64,000 nucleotides of DNA from Cardinalis cardinalis. Lineage: Eukaryota; Chordata; Aves; Passeriformes; Cardinalidae. Shown here piece by piece: positions 1-12,345 of the stretch (its first letter is position 1; each line of letters opens with the position of its first letter). The position numbers and the translations under genes were made by a program. The notes beneath the pieces are model-generated. The model did not search any database. It saw nothing but the letters and a program-made list of their open reading frames with translations, and was not told the origin of the DNA. Where the stretch lies: positions 992,001 to 1,056,000 of the forward strand of contig JACDOX010000031.1 in NCBI GenBank assembly GCA_014549065.1, given 5' to 3'.

Positions 1-3000
1 TTTTTTTTCCTGCAGTGCTTACCATCTTTGTTTGCAGCGCATCACAGAATGTCTTTGTGCACAATACAAATTAAGTTCTGATCATGACAGGAATTTATGT
101 CTATCAAAATAGGATTTAGTTGCCTACATATAGGTGTTCAATGACATAATATGTACACAGGGTCGGGTATCTTCCTTGACCCCCACACACCAGTCTTGTG
201 GGTCCTGTGTAAAATGAGAAAAGTAAAGATTCATCTCCAATGCAATGGTGTAAAGTGTTAATCAACANTGTTAATGTACAAAGCTCCAACTGACTTGGAA
301 CAAAAGGAGCTATTCTGGACAGTGAGATCAGCCCCCTCACTGAAGTCTGAATCCAAAGAGAAGATCCCCTGACTATAGCTTCATTTCAAAGTCCACCTAA
401 GCTATCCAGCAGCATGGGAGATCAGTTGCAGTATGAGTTGACAGCCAAACTGCACAGGTTAATTGTGGATGGGCACCAAGAGTGAGGAAGACAGGAGTTA
501 ATTCTGCTGTGAAAACACATTCACAACTGGCCAGTGCTGTGTCCTCTTCAGAAGGAGACTATTCATTCTCGTGTCCTTGACTCCAGAGTCAGATCTCCTC
601 ATCTGCTCTGTGTCTATTCCCTCTGGCCCAAGGAAAGTAAGTTATTTCTGNATTTTCAGCTTTATTTTATGAATAAAAGCTTCCTTGGTGTGAACTGAAG
701 TGTTCAAAGGCACGGCATCAGGCAAAAGGCTGCAGGAAAACACAATATCTGGAGCAATTGCAATGCTGTTAGAGCTGTATGAAACTTTATTTCTTGAGCT
801 NGGCAAAAAAAAAGAAGAGTAATTTAAAATATATTTTTGGGTCTGTACCATATCAAGTTTATATATATTTAATATTTTTTTTGTGGCCAGAAGAAGCCCT
901 CTGCTGCAGTAGTTTTCCCTCAAACTAAAATAGTCCATGCATTTCTAAATAAAGGGACTGAGTAATTTTAAGGAAGATCTTCACTCTCAACTGCTTCTTG
1001 GACAGAAACAGTACTGCCAGCAGGAGATCAGGTTCCCAAAGGGCTCCTGGTGACCTGGCCTTATTAACCAAGTTGTAAAATACTGTGATGGGGGAAAAGA
1101 GTCTTTCCTGCAGAGGCAGCTCTGTTCTGAATTAATCATTCACCAGGGAGGAGCTGAGGCACCCAGCCTTCCTCACAGGCACCCCAATAATTGGTCTGAT
1201 AGGTTCATTCTTATTCTTTCAGATCTCTCAGTCAAACTGTTGGATAGCAGGTTAAGTACATACGCCCTCTGCAAAACTTCTTTNCTGTGTTTTAACTCAT
1301 CATTTTAAAAGGATATGAATGATGTTTTTACATTCTTTAACGAGTACACAGATAGGTGTACAGGTCCCTAGACTATAAAAAGAAGNAATTTTAACTTCCA
1401 TTTCACTGCATTAGTAGATGATGATTATTTTTACTACACTGCTACTATTAATTTAATTATTACTATTGCTTTTTATATCAAGTGGATAACTGAATTCCAT
1501 TTCAGGAATAAGCACCTGAAAAATAGTATAAGGTCAAAAGCTTTCCAATGAACTTTAATACTGTCGTATAATTTTTCCCCATTTTGCGATCTTCTTTTTC
1601 CAATTCTTTACAAAAGAACTATCAGTAGTTAATATGTTCACTTTGGCACCTTGTTAATGCAAGNCACAACTTCTATAGAAGTCTCTGAATAGCCTTATAT
1701 ACTTTTAATATGTCTGATCTTCAACCAAAAGTCCTTTTTTGATTGTCATCTCCGTANTCCTGTTCAAGCTGAACAAATGACTGTCAAGACCTTTTTCCTC
1801 TTGGACAACTCGTATTCCACTCTTACCCACAGGAACTGGAGTGGCTGCCTTGCATTCTGTCAGGAAGAGGAATTTTTCCACAGTTATTTGGCTCCGGAAT
1901 GCACGGGGTCACACAACAGCATCTGTGTGTGTGCATGAGGCAGTACACGGAACTAGTTAAACTAGTGATGACTCTGTAGGGCTTAGGAGATCAATTGCCA
2001 TTTTCATTTGGGACAGCACTTGAAATCCTAATGAGAACAACAACACTTGTAATTAGGAGTCTACAAAATCCTCTAAAATAATCACTTAAATTTAAAATGT
2101 AAATGTGGCTGTAATTAATTAGTCTATTTAGAATAAAGCTTTCTAATTAACAAATGTAAATTGGGAATTTTTTGTAGATTTCATAAGGACAAAAGTGTTT
2201 CTCATGGGAACTGAAAGGAGATGTGTTTCTGTCTGAATGCATATTAAACCCTTGTGCCTCACACCTCTGCACAAGCCTGTGGCAGTAAGAGCGACTGTCT
2301 GTGATAGGATCATACTAACACCTGAGCCACAGAGATTTGCTTAAGACCCATGATATGAAACGTTACTTTTTAAAACAGGAATGTTTTAAACTAAGGGTTA
2401 TGTTTCTCAAAGATGAAAAACTGAACTCTAATCTGTAAGGATGACTGACCACCACTTCTCTACTGAAGACAGTGACCGATTATAGAAGTTAAAAAAAATC
2501 ATGAGGAAATTTGAACTTTTGAAATCTGATTTCATTTCACATCAGGTTAATAAAAAAAAAAAAATCTGAAAAACCCAGAGTGATTTTGGAACTTACTGCA
2601 TGACAGAACCCCAAAATTTTACTTAGAGTTTAATATATTCTCATTTCTTTTTCTATGCTATTATATTTAAATTCTTTCACGATATTGCAGTAATANTAAA
2701 TTAGTGGTTACCCTGTTTCATTCCAACACAGGCAGGAGGATTGAATGGCTGAAAAGTCAGGTAAATTATGTGTAGCTCCACAATGCCATGGCATTAGGTA
2801 CTTTCAGGCTGCACTAGTATCCACAGGCAGTGGAGCAGTCAATACAATCTATGGTAATATGAGGTGCTGGATAGCTTTCCAGATTCNTCTGACTGTGACT
2901 TGTTCCCAACTGACTCCAATAAGAGCTCAGATACCCNTCTCTCCTTGAATACATGCCTTGTAGTGCCTAGATGTGTCTAAATGCAGATGTCAAGATCTGC

Positions 3001-3163
3001 AGCTGCGTCCCAGTGTCTGACTGTCCATGAAATAATGTCAACATGAAAAAGAGATAAAGCCCAAAATCTCNGAACTGAAATAGGTCTGAAGCACTCTCCT
3101 CCTGCAGCTTTTAGCATCAATATGAGNGCTTTGTTGCTGTATCTGTTTATGCTGAAACAACAT
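1..3163. other. Unique AT-rich non-coding stretch
   Basis: No gene or interspersed repeat recognised. The longest open frames here (98 codons or fewer) have no domain, signal peptide or splice context that stands out. A run of 13 A lies at 2552-2564. The part at about 360-640 is somewhat less AT-rich but matched nothing known to me. Confidence 0.6.
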
Positions 3164-3236
3164 AGGAAAAAAGAGGAGGACAAGGGGGACAGAGAGAGGG
3201 AGGGAGAGAGCGAAGAAAGAAGGAAAGAAAAAGANC
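3164..3236. repeat. Homopurine (GA-rich) low-complexity tract
   Basis: About 70 bases are almost purely A and G on the plus strand, with GAGAGAGGGAGGGAGAGAG near the middle and GAAA/GGAAA units after it. Only a few pyrimidines interrupt it. Homopurine tracts can form triplex (H-) DNA and are often polymorphic in length. The minus-strand open frames that run through it (Phe/Ser/Leu/Pro-rich) are composition artefacts. Confidence 0.85.
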
Positions 3237-6200
3237 GAATGCCAAGACAATTTTTCCACCATGTATGATGAGTATGTACTNTCTATAATGATGATATTGT
3301 TTCAGTGTAATTTCTATGTGTCCTTTAATAAATAACTTTCTCTGTTTATTTGAATTAGGCAGACAACTGCCTTTCAGAAAGGGATGATTCCCAGTTGTTA
3401 CTGTCCAGAACCAAATCAAAGCAGTCCTATAGAGATAATNGTTCATCTCCCATTATCATTACCCTTAGCTCTAGCATGCCAACCCACCTATCANTACATA
3501 CCTTTTAAAGCTGTATTTGTCACAAATTAGTGTTTTAAGGTCACTCCTCAAATCATAGTGCAGCCTGGGGGCNAGGGGATAATACACCACCACAGCATCA
3601 TACTAGTGATTCCAACATAAACAGATACACATCAGTTAGAGAGAGATCAAAAAAGGCAAATGNAATAATCTTACATAGATGAAAATTCATTTGAGTTTGA
3701 ATGTGTGCCTCAGCTTAACTCTCTGATGCAGATGGACACTTTTCCCTTTTCTCATGCAATAGGAACATTCTACGGCTTTTTTGAAGTTATCCAACAGTAT
3801 AGCCTGTTGTCCTGTGACTGGCTGCTATAGCAGGGGTCTTGCATTAATTCTTTAAAAACAAGTCACAACATAGAAAATTTTACTCTTTCTCAATATTGCC
3901 TAATTGTGACTTGAGCAGTATAAGAAATTTAGATTTTTGAACACATTGAAAGTATGATTGTGATATGTCTGCAAACTCCAAAAATTCCCATGTGAAAAGC
4001 AAAGATTAATTGTGCAGTATTTACACCTTTTCATTGATAACTAACACCATAAAACTGTACAAATTGCAATTTGTTTCTTTTTCCCACAATCCCTTTGGCT
4101 TTTAAGGGATGTTCCTCAATTAGTTGAACTGTGTTTCCTCTTGCTTGCTAAGCACTTTTGGTCAAACAAGGAATGGCAGAGGTTCACAATTAGATCAAAA
4201 GATCAATCCTAATGTACCATTTTCTCCTCACCCTCCTGCTTTAATAAAGTGGCTGCAGTTCTCCAGGGGACAACTCAAAATCTGAGTACTGATATTTCTA
4301 AATTAGCTGACTCTGTGACCTTGCTAGTAATTGCGTTAGTTTATCAATGTTCAACACAATTTATTACTCTCCAATATGTACCAAAACGTTTATCTCTCAA
4401 CACTAACAATATTAAAAACCTAAACAATCTGTTGAGAAACAAAGGACTATTCAATAAGAAAGACGCATAATAAACTGGAAGAGACTACACTGATGGGTAA
4501 GAGGATTATCTAGGAAGTAGTCATAAGTGAAGTAAGGGAAGAATGTTTATGTGGTATTACATTTAGGGCACTTTTAAAATCTGTAAATACCAGATAACTT
4601 AAACAAAACCTTTATTTTTGTTCCATTCATCCTGTCTCTCTTTTTGTTTTCTTTCTTTTAAAACNAGGAATGAGCTACTGATTTTTTATAACATTGAGCA
4701 TATTACCCAGGCTCCAGTGAGAAAAATGAAGACTGATAAAATCTTATCTAAGCATTTAAAAGTCATTTGGACACATTGATCAAAACTCACTCTGAAATTA
4801 AACATATTAAATTTAGATGGAGGAAAAAAGGCATTAAGTTGATGGAACCCAATTTTTGTATGAAGCAAACAAATGGCATCATTTCACCAACCTTCTCATC
4901 TTGATCACACTGCTATGCATTATTTAAAATATGCACTAGATTTGAGTAGTTAATAAGCTATCTGTAAACTTGGAGTAAATTTGATCGTGGGCAGTGCTCT
5001 GCTAGTTCNTACAGAAGGATTATTGATTTGTTTTTACTTCTGTGAGATGTCAGTTTGTGGCATTGTGCCACCAGCCATGAATCAGTGTAACTATCTCTGC
5101 TCATGGTGAGATAAGAACGATAAAGAGCAGAAATGCACAGAGTATGTGCAATCTTTTAAATTATCCCATTTACTTAGAGCTGTCAGCAGCTCAGCACTTC
5201 TCTTTGNCAGCAGCAGACATACACGATTCTGCTGTTGTGGGCATTGAATCTCCTCTCCTTTGGGGGTTCCAACTGAACCTCCAAGTCAAATGNAAGAAAA
5301 CAACTAAAATTTATGCTAATCCACTAGTTAAAACAGTGAAAATGGCCAATGTGATGTTTTAATTTCTGCTNTAGAGAAACACTGACCAAGTCTGCTAAAA
5401 ATGTAGAATCATAAAATCATACTTGCAAGCTTCTGCAGTCCTCTAAAAATCAGCCATCTTAATTTACTTTAACAAAATCAGTACTTTTCCTTTCTGTGTT
5501 CTTTGGGACTANGCCTAATTTGGAAAAGGTGTGGAGCAACAGGAAAAATGGTTGCAGTGACCCACCTGCAGTGACAGCCACACTGACCTTTTTGTGATTG
5601 GAGNTGACTTTGGGATGGTTCTGTTCTCATTCTGAAGGTTGCCCACCACAGCTCTCCAAGGGTGTAAGGTGGTCCTTGAAGAACATCTCCTTCTGAAAAC
5701 TATGTGGGTCCCTGCAGTCACACCATAGTGTGAATCAAGACAGCAGGCGGGGATGACCAGGGAGTTCACTTCAGCAATAGATTCCTGTTCTGACATAAAA
5801 CAGGGTAAAATAGATGACCTTGCTAAATACTACCAGTGAATTGCTAAAACCCCTTCAAATTAAATTGCTAACCAGATATCACGTAATCTTCATAAAGAAC
5901 ATAGGTGTTCAGTGGTTTTTTGCAACCTTCCTAATACTTTCCCAGAAAAACCATAGTCTGAAAAATGTTTTAAAAGTGGTATTTTATTCATCTATTTATT
6001 ACCAGATGGAAGAGCAGGGTCTTAGAATAAGAGTAAAGCTTCTCCATATTCACATGATTTTTTACTTTCCCTTTTCTGAAGGAAATTGCAAAGAGGAGAG
6101 TGTTATAAGGAACAGTGGTGGGCATATATCCCAGTTTTGAGTGCTGCTGTCAGCTCAGAGAGATCTGAATCCACATTTAGTAAAAAGCAAAATTAGTTGT

Positions 6201-6963
6201 AATGGCACAGAACTAATTTGTATGGTGAAATTAACATCAGCTAACGTAAGGTTTCTAACATNGGTGGCATAAGCTAAACCTCAGAGGTGCTCACTTTCCT
6301 TCTTGGACAGAATCTTATAAAATTGGCTTAGAAGTCAATAAATAGATTTTAAATAGTGAGATGAATCCCATACTACAGGGAAGTGTAAAAACCTTCACAA
6401 CAGGCATAGTTATNCCTTCTTTCAGTGCACTGCCTCAGAGACCTTTGTGCTCATCAGTTCCTGTGCACGAACATGTCCTNGTTTCTCCATACTGTTTTAA
6501 AAAGGATTTAATTTGAAGAGTATGGGTTTTGTAAGATGTGATACTTCGCTATAAATCAGATTTGCACAACTCCAAGGNGCTCCAATAAATTGTTTTACAT
6601 GTGTGCTAGGGAATATCCTTACTTTTACTCTGAACAATTTTTTGCTCAATGTACGTATCTTATTTCTGTGAGTGAATATTATTTCTTTTCTAGAACTCTG
6701 TACTNCANAGAGTCTTCATGCATCATCTTTTTATTTTGCATCTGGCTTAAGATCAGGCTTTTTCTCCATCCTGCTTAGAGTCAGTTGGTCACATTAGGTT
6801 ACTGAGACTGGATATAATAGGACATGACACATTCGAGACACATGACACATTTGAGAAATACACTGAAAGCAAATGTGTTGTGGGGTTGGATTTTTTTTGA
6901 GATAAAAGCCTCATGCTCTGTAATTTCAGTCTATTATTTACTTGCATTGCCATACTTTGTGAT
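3237..6963. other. Unique non-coding stretch
   Basis: No gene recognised. The longest open frame, 108 codons at 5814-6140 on the plus strand, is Leu/Phe/Lys-rich without any motif. The bases at 5406-5421 resemble the repeated terminus of a CR1 element, but the following sequence does not continue as CR1. The block 5515-5800 is less AT-rich than its surroundings and unexplained. Confidence 0.55.
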
Positions 6964-7350
6964 CTGGTTTGGGTTGGAAAGGACCTTGTCAAGGCTGCTA
7001 AGTTCTTTCTGCATGTCATCCCATCCCTTCAGNGCGTCAGCCACACCACATATTTTGGCAAAGTTGATGGAAAACTTGCTGGCAGTGAACNCAGCCCCAC
7101 TGTCCTTGTTACTGGCAAAGATGTTACACAGAGATGGTCCCAATACCAATCCCTGGGGATTGAGAGTAGTCTCTGGTCTCTTCCTGGACATAAGTCATTG
7201 GCTGCAGTTCTTTAAGTGTGACCTCCAACCAATACCTTATCCACTGAGTGTTTCCTCCATGAAATCCATGTCTCTTGAATGTAGAGACTAGAATGTTATG
7301 CAGGGCAGTGTCAGATGCTTTGAACAAGTCCAGCCACCAGAACACCAATG
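6964..7350 (-). mobile_element. CR1 LINE fragment, reverse-transcriptase region, decayed
   Basis: This is the minus-strand copy of the central to C-terminal part of a CR1 non-LTR retrotransposon ORF2. On the minus strand, 7348-7124 keeps RT-like residues DLFKASDTALHNILVS followed by a W-Q-W-I-R-x-W-L pattern, as in the CR1 RT palm. A second frame, in 6934-7191, keeps P-Q-G-x-V-L-G-P-x-L-x-N-I-F and later KFSINFAKICGV, where the catalytic F-A-D-D motif would stand; the aspartates are gone. The two parts lie in different frames, so there is at least one frameshift between them. The left edge (6966-6986) looks like the extreme 3' CR1 motif joined directly to RT sequence, implying an internal deletion. 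The copy is dead. Both plus-strand frames over this interval are antisense shadows. Confidence 0.87.
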
Positions 7351-9312
7351 AGAGACCAAAAAAGGGATCAAAATCATATATCCTGCCACATACACCTCTA
7401 GTAAAGAGTACAGTGCAGGATTCACTACATCAAANTTCAGGCAATCAGATGAAGTACTTGTGTTTCTAATCACCCCAATGTCCTTAAATAATTTCTGTCA
7501 AAGAGAGNTGAATTGTCATTTTTGGAGAGCAGCTAGGATCTGGTCTAGCTCTTTCTTTTAGTGATGGAACTAAATACTCTGGTTTGTGCAAGCACTGCAT
7601 AATCTTGAACATCTCTTGAGGAAACCAATTCTTTTCTTCCTAAAGTGAGTCGCTGAGATGTCAGCTGGTCTTTGAAAATAGATGTTTGACAGGCAAAACT
7701 GCTTCAGGATGATTTGTGCAAGTAGAGAAGTTCATGAGTGCACAGCGCTCGTGTCCCACTATGTCTTATTAACCAGTAAGATTTTAAGTGGTAGATTCAA
7801 GGTCACACAACAGCTTCATACATCTAGATGGTTTTGATGGTGATAAGATCACTAGAAAGTATGGAAGAATCAGAGTAATTGTTAACTGGCATATATTGTT
7901 TGGGGAATTNATGAAATCTTCATCTCTGACATTTTTAAAAGCTGGCTGGACTAATGACTGTCAGGATTGAGCAAGATTCATTCAGCCCTGCCTTCAGTCA
8001 NATCTGTGNATCTATAAGTGCATTGACTCACTATNTTGGAGTTCATTCTAAAACTTGTCTCCTATTAATAGTAAAATAAATTGCAGCCTGGATAACCTAA
8101 AGCTTGACTTGGGGAGTTAACATCATATTTGTGAAAGAGATTGAAAAATAAAGTAGAGCTTTGTGGATACATATGAAAGCAATTCTGTTATTCTTTTTAT
8201 GCANAAAGTGCAGCAGACGGTGTAGGTAGATTTATATTACTGTACCCTTGCCCAAAGCATGGATAACAGAGACTGATTTGTGTTACAGTGCTGAAAGCCA
8301 GCTACCTCTGGAGCTAATCTGAACATCCACATCACATAGTGTTTTTCCTGGATCTCCTTTGGGCTTCTGTGGTGTCTCACTTCTATAAATCTTGTGGGTT
8401 TGGGTTTTTTTGCAGGTGAGAGAATGTTCAGTTCCAGCTTTCAGTGTGTGCACTGGGACTGTGTGGGGTGTAATATCACGTGAGGTATCTAGGACTGCAC
8501 AACTGGGGTCATGCTCTAGGGCTGTAGGGGAAGAAAGAAGCCAAACCTCTCCTCCATTCTGCAATCCATGTAGAGCAACAGATCTCTTTTAAGGCAATTC
8601 AGACAAGGAACTCAGACATTCTTGTGTTNCTCCTTCATCTTCTGCCATCTGCTGTGCATGACTGGAAAAGGGCTGGTCATTCCTAGCAGATATTGGAGAC
8701 AACTGATTATGTTCATTGCGTCCAAAATCAGCAATTCAGTCACAGATCAACAGATTTTTTCAGGTGCTGCGCAGTGCTGTTCATTGGGAGTCACTTCCTA
8801 ATCACAGATGCTACTTCTGTTTTCTTTCTTCTGGTTCTTGTTTGCAAGAATCACTAAAGTGTTTCTCCATTATGTTCCACTCATGTCAGATCTACTGGAT
8901 GTGTCTCACCAAGACCTAAATGCATTTCAGGATTCACAGGTGGAATTGCTGGCTGCATGGATGAGGCCATGGCTCTGCTCCTGGGGAAGTCAGTAACAGT
9001 TTCACAGTTGACTTCACTTGAAAGAGGGCTCAAAGCAAAGCTCAGAGCTTTNGAAATCCACACCCTACATTGTTAAATTCCTCTACTCCTTCTTCAATAA
9101 CTTGATTTTCACAATAGTTTTCCTTTTCAGTTGGGAAGACATAGTTACTATGTCCATGAATCATTATAACAAAAAAATTAAAAAAATAGTGATGCCTGTG
9201 TTCTTGTATCACTACTACAATTTATAAATTGTTTCTGCTATTGCTTGAAATCTGTACTGTCTAAGAATGTTATGTCTTGCCATTGGTTTATTTTGTCACT
9301 TTCCCAAGTGTA
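7351..9312. other. Unique non-coding stretch
   Basis: Nothing recognised beyond short T-rich runs. The frame at 8392-8592 (66 codons, plus) overlaps a minus-strand frame of similar length and shows no domain. The sequence immediately after the CR1 fragment (7351-7540) could not be aligned to CR1 by eye. Confidence 0.55.
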
Positions 9313-9321
9313 TAAACATAC

Positions 9322-9352
<31 letters not shown>
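9313..9352. repeat. Compound microsatellite (CATA)n-(TA)n
   Basis: Several CATA units grade into an uninterrupted run of about ten TA units. It is likely to vary in length between individuals. Confidence 0.96.
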
Positions 9353-10744
9353 ATTAACTTCATACTTTGGAGTGCTTACTACTGGTAAATCAAACCAGTA
9401 TAAAATCAGAACGAATCAACTACTTAAGAACAATCCTTGATAAACTAAAATACTGGTCCTGCAAAACTCATTCGCTTGTCTTGTAGCATCATATTAAAAG
9501 CAAGATGACATGCAGCATTCATTTTCTTATGATGGAAATAAAACTGTAATACTGCTACATTAGTGGCATTAGTGATTAAAATAATATGGGCTGAAAGCAG
9601 TATAACTTTTTGTGTTAATTGATAAATAGCTAAATACACATTCACATTTCTTCCTTCCAAAGAAAGTATTGTGTCATAGTCTACAAGTTTGTTTTATTGG
9701 TCTCCTGAGAATCAATAACAGCAGCCTAAATATAGCCAGAGCTAAACTGCCAGGGAAATCTTATAAGTAAGTGTTCTGTGCTGCTGTCTGTTGGTCAAAT
9801 TGTAGAATGGGACTGATACATTTGAGTTCATGCCCATGGTAGGTACACAAGCTTCCTCCTCTTCACCATCCTAGGAGCTCATGCCCCATGGTTAAGCTGT
9901 TTGATTTCAGATGTATNGTTATGGAGGTTACAGCTGCTGAAATTTAACTGAAAAGCAATTTGATTATTTACTTCATATATTTGATACTTAATACACTACT
10001 CAACATATTGTGAGTAGCTCACCACAGCTGAACCTATCTGGATGGTGAAATCAAGACAGAAGAAGCACCAGAAGGTCTTTGATGGGTTAGAGCGGTGTGC
10101 TCACTTGAGGCTCAATGTGCCCCCAGGACTCAATCTTCTGTATGTGCTAACATCTGGCATCTGTCACCTTGGTGTCACAAGACACAAATTCTTCCAGCNA
10201 TTTGCAAGAGATGAGCTGACAGACTCAGAGTCAAATTCCTTTCCATTTATCTTAAAATCTCTGTGACAAATAGAATGGTTAACTTGAGCAGGGAGACAGC
10301 ATTGCCTTGTCCCAGGTAAGAACATAGACTCAGCTTTCATGGATGGAATCACTGAGGTCTTTGGACTGGTCCAGGCTAAGAAGGAAATGGTATAGGTTAT
10401 GGTAGAGTTTCTCTAATGTAGAATTTAGCAACACTCCCCCTTCTTCAAATTANGATGAACATATTTTAGAGGATTCATGAGCTCTAGGGCTCCAATGTGC
10501 TTTAAGAGCAAGCCCTGAGATTCACACATATGAAAGCAAAAGGAAGATAAAGGGGCCCAAAGTGCCAAGGATGCTGCACTTTTCATTTGGTTCTGCCTCC
10601 ATATCCAGTTCACCCATTATTTTCCAGATACTGTTTTTAAATGCAGCCTTCATGTAGGAGGTTCATGCTTTTATTTTGTATATTTAATTGCTGGTTCAAA
10701 CATTCAGCATCAGGATCTGTGATTTACTCCCTATCCAGTGAATT
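9353..10744. other. Unique non-coding stretch
   Basis: No gene or repeat recognised. Short frames of 62-74 codons at 10042-10613 lie on both strands and have no recognisable domain. Confidence 0.55.
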
Positions 10745-10745
10745 C

Positions 10746-10800
<55 letters not shown>

Positions 10801-10855
10801 CATCCATCCATCTATCCATCTATCTATCCATCTATCCATCTATCCATCTATCCAC
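10745..10855. repeat. Tetranucleotide microsatellite (ATCT)n with CATC/ATCC-rich tail
   Basis: About fourteen near-perfect ATCT units (10745-10800) are followed by a degenerate half where C replaces the second T (CATC and mixed units) to about 10855. The pure and degenerate halves show a point-mutated and an actively slipping part of one array. The Ser-Ile-Tyr-Leu repeat frame across it is a translation artefact. Confidence 0.98.
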
Positions 10856-11879
10856 ATGTATATTTACACAAATAACATGAGGTAGGACAATTGAAAAATG
10901 TGAAATTGAGAGAAAATTTCTGAAAATATGTCAGAACAGTGCACAGCATGCTCCCTTAGAAAGGACTAAAATCACTGNTTCTGATTGGAGGAAGAATATG
11001 GACTTGACTATCCCTGAAATACTGAATAGGATAGCAGAATTTCACCTCAGTTTACTTCCAAAAATGACTGATTTCATGCCTCAGCCAAATTGAGAGCTCA
11101 GGATTATGAATAAGAGATAGAAATAGATCTCTCTTTTCACCTTAGAATTAGGCATAAATTTTTCAGTCCTGATGCATCCTTCTCTTCAGTAGTTCTTGAC
11201 TACTTTTGCCCTCCCCCTTTTTCATACAACTACCTTCCTCATATTCTGCCTTAAACTCCTTGTATGTTGAGCAGAGTGGCCCAATTCAGTGGTAAAAATA
11301 TCAACTGGTGTAAAGCCCAATGGGTGCCTACATGTTTGAGTTAGCCCCTGCATCACTGTTTTTCAGATGGACANCAGGATTCAAGGAAACTGTTACCAAA
11401 TAAAATACTGTCTAGGAAAATCTCAAGACTTCTAGGAGGAATCTCTGCTCAGAAGAAAAAAAATCTCACCCATCCCTCTGATGATCAAACTTTTTGTAAG
11501 TGATAGCTAAACAACAAGAGAATTCAGGTGGAGTTACAAATAACTTAAGTTTTTAATGGATGTGCTATCTCAGCCACTCTGCAACAGGTTGCGGAGAGAC
11601 CGGAAACTCCCAATTATTGCATCTCAGAGTGGTCCTTCTAAACCAGAAGAAATTTGGATTTCTAAATTTTTTGGGTTCATCAGTCTTCTGTCTCTGAATT
11701 GGGAGCATGAGTGGGGGCCTTTATACTCCTATACGGACATTTGTGAGATGTTAATGCATTAACATTTGATCACTGCAGTGATGGAAAATCTGATGACAAT
11801 GATAGTTCTGCTTTNACACAAGTGTGTTTGAAATTTGAAAAGCAAGTTTTTAAGTACAGTTTCACCCTGCAAGTACTTT
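10856..11879. other. Unique non-coding stretch
   Basis: No gene or repeat recognised. A pyrimidine-rich patch lies at about 11180-11230 and an A run at 11455-11463. Confidence 0.55.
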
Positions 11880-12345
11880 CAACAAAGTTTTTTTAAAGAT
11901 TCCCTTAGCATGCATGCATTTACTGCTCCATGCTATTGCAGGGTGTTATGAGCAGTAGTTGTGCTCCACTCAGTAAGAGGTGGCAATTTGGCACCATAGA
12001 GTTACCTCAGAGAAGCATTGTAGACTGTAATTACTTCATGTTTGCTTTTGTGTTTTGACACCACCAGGTGAGAGGTGCTGCTGGTGTGCATGGCATAGCT
12101 GTCATTAAACATAACCAAGTTGAATGTTTGATGAAGTGAAGAAAAGATAAAGCAAACTAGGCATGCAGTCAGACCTTTAAAAACAATCTTGATGTAAATG
12201 AGGAGAGGCTTTGTTAGTAGATCAGCAGACTGCAGAACTGTTCAATCCCCAGTTTGCAATGAAAGCCTTTCATGCTATGCTACTGTAGCATGATAATTTT
12301 TATCCTATGGTTTTATTGCTGAAGCTGTGATAGTGTGTGTGTGTG
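11880..12345. promoter_or_regulatory. Possible conserved non-coding element with small hairpins
   Basis: The block is non-repetitive and lies in an 1.1-kb stretch without Ns (11816-12918). It contains two small inverted repeats: 12059-12086 (nine-base arms with one mismatch, ten-base loop, E-box CAGGTG at its left arm) and 12271-12292 (perfect CATGCTA/TAGCATG arms). A TTGGCACC half-site for NFI-type factors lies at 11988-11995. It ends at a short (GT)n run, 12332-12345. The regulatory role is inferred only from composition and motifs; no alignment was possible. Confidence 0.25.

Noticed and set aside
5406..5421. CR1 3' terminus-like AGAATCATAAAATCAT
   Set aside because: Only 16 bases match and the adjoining sequence does not continue as CR1.
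6824..7291. 155-codon plus-strand open frame
   Set aside because: It is largely antisense to the CR1 reverse-transcriptase fragment; the real similarity lies on the minus strand.
10641..10880. Ser-Ile-Tyr-Leu repeat protein
   Set aside because: Pure translation of the ATCT microsatellite.
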